From an uncultured Eubacterium sp. (GTDB taxonomy: Bacteria; Bacillota; Clostridia; Oscillospirales; Acutalibacteraceae), in NCBI GenBank assembly GCA_905233545.1, contig CAJOEV010000008.1, positions 61,385-125,384 of the forward strand: 64,000 bases of DNA, read 5' to 3'. Position numbers and translations under genes: made by a program. Below are positions 59,198 to 64,000 of this stretch, in pieces (position 1 is the first letter of the stretch; each line of letters begins with the position of its first letter). The notes below the pieces were generated by a model. The model worked only from the letters and a program-made list of their open reading frames with translations, did not search any database and was not told where the DNA came from.

Positions 59198-59758
59198 TTA
59201 CTCCTTTCTTGCGATATCGCATACAGCTTCATAGATTTCTACCCAGTTTTTAACTCTAATGAAACCATATTTTGACTCGTCATAAGATTTATTGTGACTT
59301 GAATCAACAAGTATACCCATATATTCACCACCCTCTAAATTATGAGGTGCATCATCAATCAAAACATCACCTTTTACCATTTGTTTCTTAGACGCTATAA
59401 TAATTTCCTTAAAAGATATAAAAGGAAAGTATTTTTGAACGAATTTTATCTTAAGTGGTATCGTATCTGGGTGTGCAGATGTCAAAAGGTATACTTTATG
59501 ACCGTCATCCTTGAGTTGTTTGAGGTATTTTTGGGAGTCTTTTAACGGTTCGAGCGACTCCCAAAGCTCCCTTGTATGTAATGGTGAAAACACCTGAGTT
59601 CTTGACAACCCGTCGAAGAAATCTTCAATATTCCAATGGGTTATATCCTCTGGTTTTACATTGGTTCCATACTTTTTATTTACCGCAGCAACCCAAGGTG
59701 TGTGTAAGTCTTCTAAAACATTATCTACATCAACAAGTATCGTTAGAGACCTACTCAT
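59198..59758 (-). CDS. 5'(3')-deoxyribonucleotidase-like HAD phosphatase
   Basis: LTILVDVDNVLEDL; LLTSAHPDT; GDVLIDDAPHNLE. Confidence 0.85.
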   Translation of the reverse strand: MSRSLTILVDVDNVLEDLHTPWVAAVNKKYGTNVKPEDITHWNIEDFFDGLSRTQVFSPLHTRELWESLEPLKDSQKYLKQLKDDGHKVYLLTSAHPDTIPLKIKFVQKYFPFISFKEIIIASKKQMVKGDVLIDDAPHNLEGGEYMGILVDSSHNKSYDESKYGFIRVKNWVEIYEAVCDIARKE

Positions 59759-60284
59759 AGAGGCTTTCCTCTACAAAATCATCAACTTTTTGCCTGAGTT
59801 CAAGCAATGTTGAGTCATTTTTGATGTATATATCAGCACCAAAATCATCGAGTGCCGTTTCGGACGGGTGTCTTAGCTGCTCCTCGGTCAGCGCACTCTC
59901 AAAATTAGGTCTTTCCACCCTTAAATGAATAGCGTCAAACCCCGCCTCGATTATTTTCGTTATCTCATTTGGGAATCTGCAATCAGGAATGATGACATAC
60001 TCCCAATTATCATTAAAATACTTGAGTAGCATTGCTACAAAATCAACCCAGAGTGACGGATTTTGCTTTCGGATTACATCTGTTCCTACATATTGGAGCA
60101 AATGTCTTCCTTTCTCGTCCTTTTTGCCATCCCAACCAAAATAATTTGTACAAATCCATTTCAGCAGGTCAGCATAGTGCGTTACAAGCACACTATGCTT
60201 ATCGGCAATAAGTTTCTCTCGTATCATAGAAGCCACAGTATCTTTGCCGTTTTGGGCTTTTCCTGATATTAGTATTACTTTCAT
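59751..60284 (-). CDS. Deoxynucleoside monophosphate kinase-like P-loop protein
   Basis: ILISGKAQNGKDTVASMI; YVIIPDCRFPNEI. Confidence 0.82.
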   Translation of the reverse strand: MKVILISGKAQNGKDTVASMIREKLIADKHSVLVTHYADLLKWICTNYFGWDGKKDEKGRHLLQYVGTDVIRKQNPSLWVDFVAMLLKYFNDNWEYVIIPDCRFPNEITKIIEAGFDAIHLRVERPNFESALTEEQLRHPSETALDDFGADIYIKNDSTLLELRQKVDDFVEESLYE

Positions 60285-60297
60285 ATTGTTCTCCCAA

Positions 60298-60909
60298 TTA
60301 CCAATTTACATCTACATCTATGGTGTCAGAAGCACATCCGCTATCATATATTTTTCCTTTCTTTCCCAACGGTGTGTCAATTACAGTTCCCTTACTTAAT
60401 GATGATGATGCTAAGCATATATAATCGTTCTCATCACAAACATATCCGCTACTATCAACATGTCTTCCAGGTATTCTTAACCCGCCACCAGGTAAAACTC
60501 TCTGACTATACCAAGTCCATTTCCAACCACCCCAACGAAGAACTCCCATTCTTCTAAAATACGAAGCAGAATATTTCTCGGGGCTTCCACTATCTTTCTT
60601 TTCACTCTTTTTAGTGGTAGTCTTTGCTTTCTTCTTTTTCTTACTTTTCTTTTTAGTTGTGGACTGTGTGGTTTTTTGCGTAGTCGACTTTGTAGTACTC
60701 ACCACCTGTGTTGTAGTGGTAGTAGTTGTTGTGGTAGTAGTCGGCTGCGTAGTTACAACTGTTGTGGACTCTGTAGTAGTAACAGTTGGTTTTTCCTCAT
60801 CTCTTGTGTATTGACCGTTAATATTCACCAGAATCAATACAAGTGCAGCGCATATCACTACGATACTAATTGTACTTAATATATTTTCAGCCGTTCGGTT
60901 GATAAGCAT
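60298..60909 (-). CDS. Membrane-anchored protein with Thr-rich linker and C-terminal 3D domain
   Basis: N-terminal TM, poly-Thr linker, Lys-rich segment, then PGRHVDSSGYVCDENDYICLASS...GKKGKIYDSGCASDTIDVDVNW. Confidence 0.75.
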   Translation of the reverse strand: MLINRTAENILSTISIVVICAALVLILVNINGQYTRDEEKPTVTTTESTTVVTTQPTTTTTTTTTTTQVVSTTKSTTQKTTQSTTKKKSKKKKKAKTTTKKSEKKDSGSPEKYSASYFRRMGVLRWGGWKWTWYSQRVLPGGGLRIPGRHVDSSGYVCDENDYICLASSSLSKGTVIDTPLGKKGKIYDSGCASDTIDVDVNW

Positions 60910-60916
60910 CGCCTCC

Positions 60917-61102
60917 TTAATCTATTACAGGAGACACCTTACACTCTTCTATGATTTCTTCCATGCAATTACAACACAAATGTAAATTCAATTTGTCTCC
61001 ATCGTACTTCGTGCCATACCCAAGCGTTTTTACAAACGAAAAGTCTTCTTGGATATCCCACACATCAAATTCTTTTCCGCATTTGTTACAAACAATTGTC
61101 AT
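60917..61102 (-). CDS. Small zinc-ribbon-like protein
   Basis: IVCNKCGKEFDVWD...LHLCCNCMEEII. Confidence 0.6.
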   Translation of the reverse strand: MTIVCNKCGKEFDVWDIQEDFSFVKTLGYGTKYDGDKLNLHLCCNCMEEIIEECKVSPVID

Positions 61103-61168
61103 ACTATGACTCCTTTATGTATTTATTTTTTGTGTATCAAACTAACCTTTTATTCACCATAGAACCGG

Positions 61169-64000
61169 TTAATACACCTTTCCATACCCTGTTAGTTCGA
61201 ACCATTCCCCAGTTCGGGTATATGATTGACAATAAATAATATCGTCCTTTTTAATTGGGTTCTGGTTGTACAAGCGGTTCCAAACAGTGAATCTGCTCTC
61301 TTTACCGCTTCCTATCGACTTTGTAAATACGGAATAGCCGATTTGTTTGTTGTCTTTTCTTCTATGTATAGGTTTAATATCTGTTACATACAGTTTTCTT
61401 CTATCCTCTGCCCTACCTGAGACATATCCCATATATCCCATTATGTCTACGAAGTTACGAACCTTAATTACATCGCTTAAATCCTGAAAATTAGATGTTT
61501 TTACAAGGTCTTCGACTTCTTCAAGGATAGAATAGACATCGAGAAGTGTATAACTTTTTGCTACGCCACCAGACTTTGTTACCCCGACAGCATATTTTTG
61601 AATTATCGGTTCAAGTGGCGTACCGTCTATCTTCTCTTTGTTAATTTTCTTAGCCTGACCCTTTTTGAACATATCGTAGAACATCTCAGTTATTCTAAGC
61701 AGTTCTCTCTGGTTTCCAAAATCAGAGAAGAAGTCAAGCTTTATCAAATTATCAAGCTGTCTTGTGTCAACACTTGTCTTTTGGTCAAGGTCTATAAGTA
61801 AATCTATAAACCTTTCATAATGATATTGCTTCGCAAGATTGTACAGCTCTTCTGCAACCTTAACGCCCATATATTTGATGGATGATAAGCCTTTTGCTAT
61901 CAGGTTCCTATCTTTATCAAAAGAATAATCACTCTTTGATATTCCCCACTTGGGCATAGTCACCTGAATTCCAACACGATTTGCATATGCCGTTCCGCTA
62001 ATAACATCTCCGTCGTTAGCGGCGTTGTTTAAGAAGGATGTAATAAACTCAATCGGATAATAATACCGATAATAAGCACATAAGTATCCGAGTAAACAAT
62101 ATGCAATTGAGTGATTGTATCCAAATTGATAAGATGCACTGTCCTCAATTATTTGCAGGAACTCTTTTGCTTCATTTTCCGCTTCGTCTCTCGACTTAGA
62201 AGACTTGCTGCAGTATCCCTCGAGAATAGATGGCAAAGCTTTATCAAGCCTATCCTTTTGTTTTCGTCCTATCGCACGCCTTATATTATCAGACTCACTA
62301 CCAGACAATCCACAAATCTGTTGCAAGAACTTGATTGTATCCTCTTGGTAAATCAGATATCCAAGGTTATCTTTAAGCAACTCATCAATAATTTCTGACG
62401 GATTAGAATGCGGTTTTCTCGCTAATAGATTATCTCTGTAAGAAGCACCAGACGGTCTAATACACGCTGTCACAATAGACATATCAAAGATACTTCGCGG
62501 TTTGAATCGCTTAAGGCTATTAAAAGCAAAGTCACCTTCAAATTGGAACACAGCCGTAGGATTTTTTATGATATCGTTCCAAACATTCTCGTCATCCCAA
62601 TCAATTTCGTGCGACTTCGGATACGGGACACCTATATAATTACAGGTATCTCTAATAACCTTAACCGTCTTTAAGTTTAAGAAGTCATACTTAGCGAGAC
62701 CTGTATAGTCGTGGATATTCTCCATATCTAAGAACAGGCAATTATCACCGTCCTTATCAAACATGCCGATATTATCGACTAATGTGATAGGACTGATAAC
62801 CATACCAGCAGCGTGAACTGACTGAGATACCTTTGTACCGTATAAACCGTCGAAGTAGTAGAATAACTCTGGATATTTTTCAGATACAAATTTGTAGTCG
62901 TCTGACTCCATAATCATTTCTTTAACGACTTGCACTGGTTTATTAGAACCTTCAGCCTCGTCCGCGACAGAACTAATCTGTTTCTTAATGTTCTCGATAT
63001 TTTTCAATGACCACGGGTTGTCTTTTAATGTCGGATGCTCTTTTGCCCATTCCTGAGCAAGATGTCTTCCTACATCAGCAATAAGCCCCTTGGTTTTCAT
63101 CGTACCAAAAGCAGCTACTCGACCAGTTTTGTCTTCCCCAAACCTGTTAGTGATATATTCAAATATCATTGGTCTGTCAGACTCAACTACATCGACATCT
63201 ATATCACCGATTTCTTCTCTGTCTTCATTGCAAAATCGTGAGAAAACCGTGTGCCAAGTTTCTGGATTTAAGTCAATGATATCGGTAACATATGCTACTC
63301 TCGAGCCACCTACTGAACCTCTCGCTGTGCCTATTGCCATCCCCTGCGATTTACACCAACAAATGAGCTCGCTCATTGACAACATAAATCCGTCCATATG
63401 CAATTTCTGAAAGACCCTCATCTCTTCATCAATAGCCTCTCTGAACGCCTGCTCTTGCTCGCGAGGAATAACACCAGACTCCAACTTCTGCGAAAACTTT
63501 TCTTCGACCGTCTCGATGAACTTTTGTGAGTCTGCTTCTCTCGACCCATATAAGATGGGATACTTAATTGATGTATCGAGCTCAATCTCTTCGGTCATAT
63601 CATAAAGAAGATTTGTGTTCTCTATCGCTTTTAAGTATTCATCTTCTGGTAGAGCAGCCTGTTCTTTGAACATCTCTACGAGTTCATCATAGGTCTTATA
63701 TGACAAGTCGAAAGCATCTTCGTTTCCGTATGATTTGTGCTTTGAAGATAAAAGCACATCCCTACATTCTGCCTTGTATTTACTCGAACTATGTGTATCA
63801 GTCCCCGCGATTAGAGGTGTCCCTATTTTCTTGTACAATGCCAACAATCGTCTGTTAAACTCAACTTGTTCGGGATAAATGTGTGGCTGAACCTCAAGGA
63901 AATCATACTTTTTAGCGAGTTCCATATATCTTGGATGGGTCTCTGGTAACTTCCATAAAGGCGAAGCCAAACATGCACTTGTAGTAATGATGTTATCTGA
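61169..64000 (-). CDS. dnaE: DnaE-type DNA polymerase III alpha subunit (N-terminus beyond right edge)
   Basis: PHP segment (EVQPHIYPEQVEFNRRLLALYKKIGTPLIAGTDTHSS), GTARGSVGGSRVAYV, IGDIDVDVVESDRP, SVHAAGMVISP. Frame open to base 64000. Confidence 0.93.
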   Translation of the reverse strand, partial: SDNIITTSACLASPLWKLPETHPRYMELAKKYDFLEVQPHIYPEQVEFNRRLLALYKKIGTPLIAGTDTHSSSKYKAECRDVLLSSKHKSYGNEDAFDLSYKTYDELVEMFKEQAALPEDEYLKAIENTNLLYDMTEEIELDTSIKYPILYGSREADSQKFIETVEEKFSQKLESGVIPREQEQAFREAIDEEMRVFQKLHMDGFMLSMSELICWCKSQGMAIGTARGSVGGSRVAYVTDIIDLNPETWHTVFSRFCNEDREEIGDIDVDVVESDRPMIFEYITNRFGEDKTGRVAAFGTMKTKGLIADVGRHLAQEWAKEHPTLKDNPWSLKNIENIKKQISSVADEAEGSNKPVQVVKEMIMESDDYKFVSEKYPELFYYFDGLYGTKVSQSVHAAGMVISPITLVDNIGMFDKDGDNCLFLDMENIHDYTGLAKYDFLNLKTVKVIRDTCNYIGVPYPKSHEIDWDDENVWNDIIKNPTAVFQFEGDFAFNSLKRFKPRSIFDMSIVTACIRPSGASYRDNLLARKPHSNPSEIIDELLKDNLGYLIYQEDTIKFLQQICGLSGSESDNIRRAIGRKQKDRLDKALPSILEGYCSKSSKSRDEAENEAKEFLQIIEDSASYQFGYNHSIAYCLLGYLCAYYRYYYPIEFITSFLNNAANDGDVISGTAYANRVGIQVTMPKWGISKSDYSFDKDRNLIAKGLSSIKYMGVKVAEELYNLAKQYHYERFIDLLIDLDQKTSVDTRQLDNLIKLDFFSDFGNQRELLRITEMFYDMFKKGQAKKINKEKIDGTPLEPIIQKYAVGVTKSGGVAKSYTLLDVYSILEEVEDLVKTSNFQDLSDVIKVRNFVDIMGYMGYVSGRAEDRRKLYVTDIKPIHRRKDNKQIGYSVFTKSIGSGKESRFTVWNRLYNQNPIKKDDIIYCQSYTRTGEWFELTGYGKVY

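Noticed and set aside
60660-60790. Thr-rich tract as a microsatellite or contingency locus
   Set aside because: Codons are mixed (ACA/ACT/ACC) with no uniform short unit, so slippage is less likely than a protein-level linker.
60614-60879. Plus-strand poly-Val ORFs
   Set aside because: Antisense of the Thr-rich linker of the 3D-domain protein.
61169-63970. dnaE as N-terminally truncated
   Set aside because: The frame continues to base 64000 (SDNIITTSACLASPLW), so the window edge cuts it.
1-64000. tRNA, rRNA and common riboswitch search by eye
   Set aside because: No convincing candidate recognised; a tRNAscan-SE/Infernal run would be needed to exclude them.

Overview
AT-rich Clostridia-type chromosome segment (sporulation genes spoIIGA-sigE, yabP/yabQ/divIC, spoVB; probably Oscillospiraceae/Ruminococcaceae, which is inference). 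About 0-49 kb is mostly conserved core genes on the minus strand: ispH-S1 fusion, plsC, cmk, ABC-F, spoIIGA-sigE, two PPIC-type foldases, mazG/spoVB, hemZ, dtd, relA, recJ, a hisZG-D-B-A-I-E operon, polC, ispG-rseP-dxr-cdsA-uppS-frr-pyrH, and a large LRR/Cys-repeat surface protein. From about 49.9 kb to the right edge is a mobile element that looks like a prophage: tyrosine integrase, excisionase, dUTPase, dNMP kinase, deoxynucleotidase, glutaredoxin, class III RNR nrdD/nrdG, and a DnaE-type polymerase cut by the window edge. Main findings: (1) phage nrdD is split directly after its glycyl-radical glycine codon by a 1,081-bp group I intron encoding an HNH endonuclease, and the predicted splice restores the frame; (2) the chromosomal PolC appears to lack its proofreading exonuclease domain; (3) a family of modular intergenic repeats combines a conserved core with degenerate 7-bp tandem arrays whose unit differs by locus, usually placed exactly at stop codons; (4) three genes have their Shine-Dalgarno in the 3' arm of a terminator-like hairpin; (5) a PrsA-like foldase has its SD-supported start in a different frame from its body; (6) yabQ has no canonical start codon. 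All calls come from reading the sequence and supplied ORFs; no database search was run.
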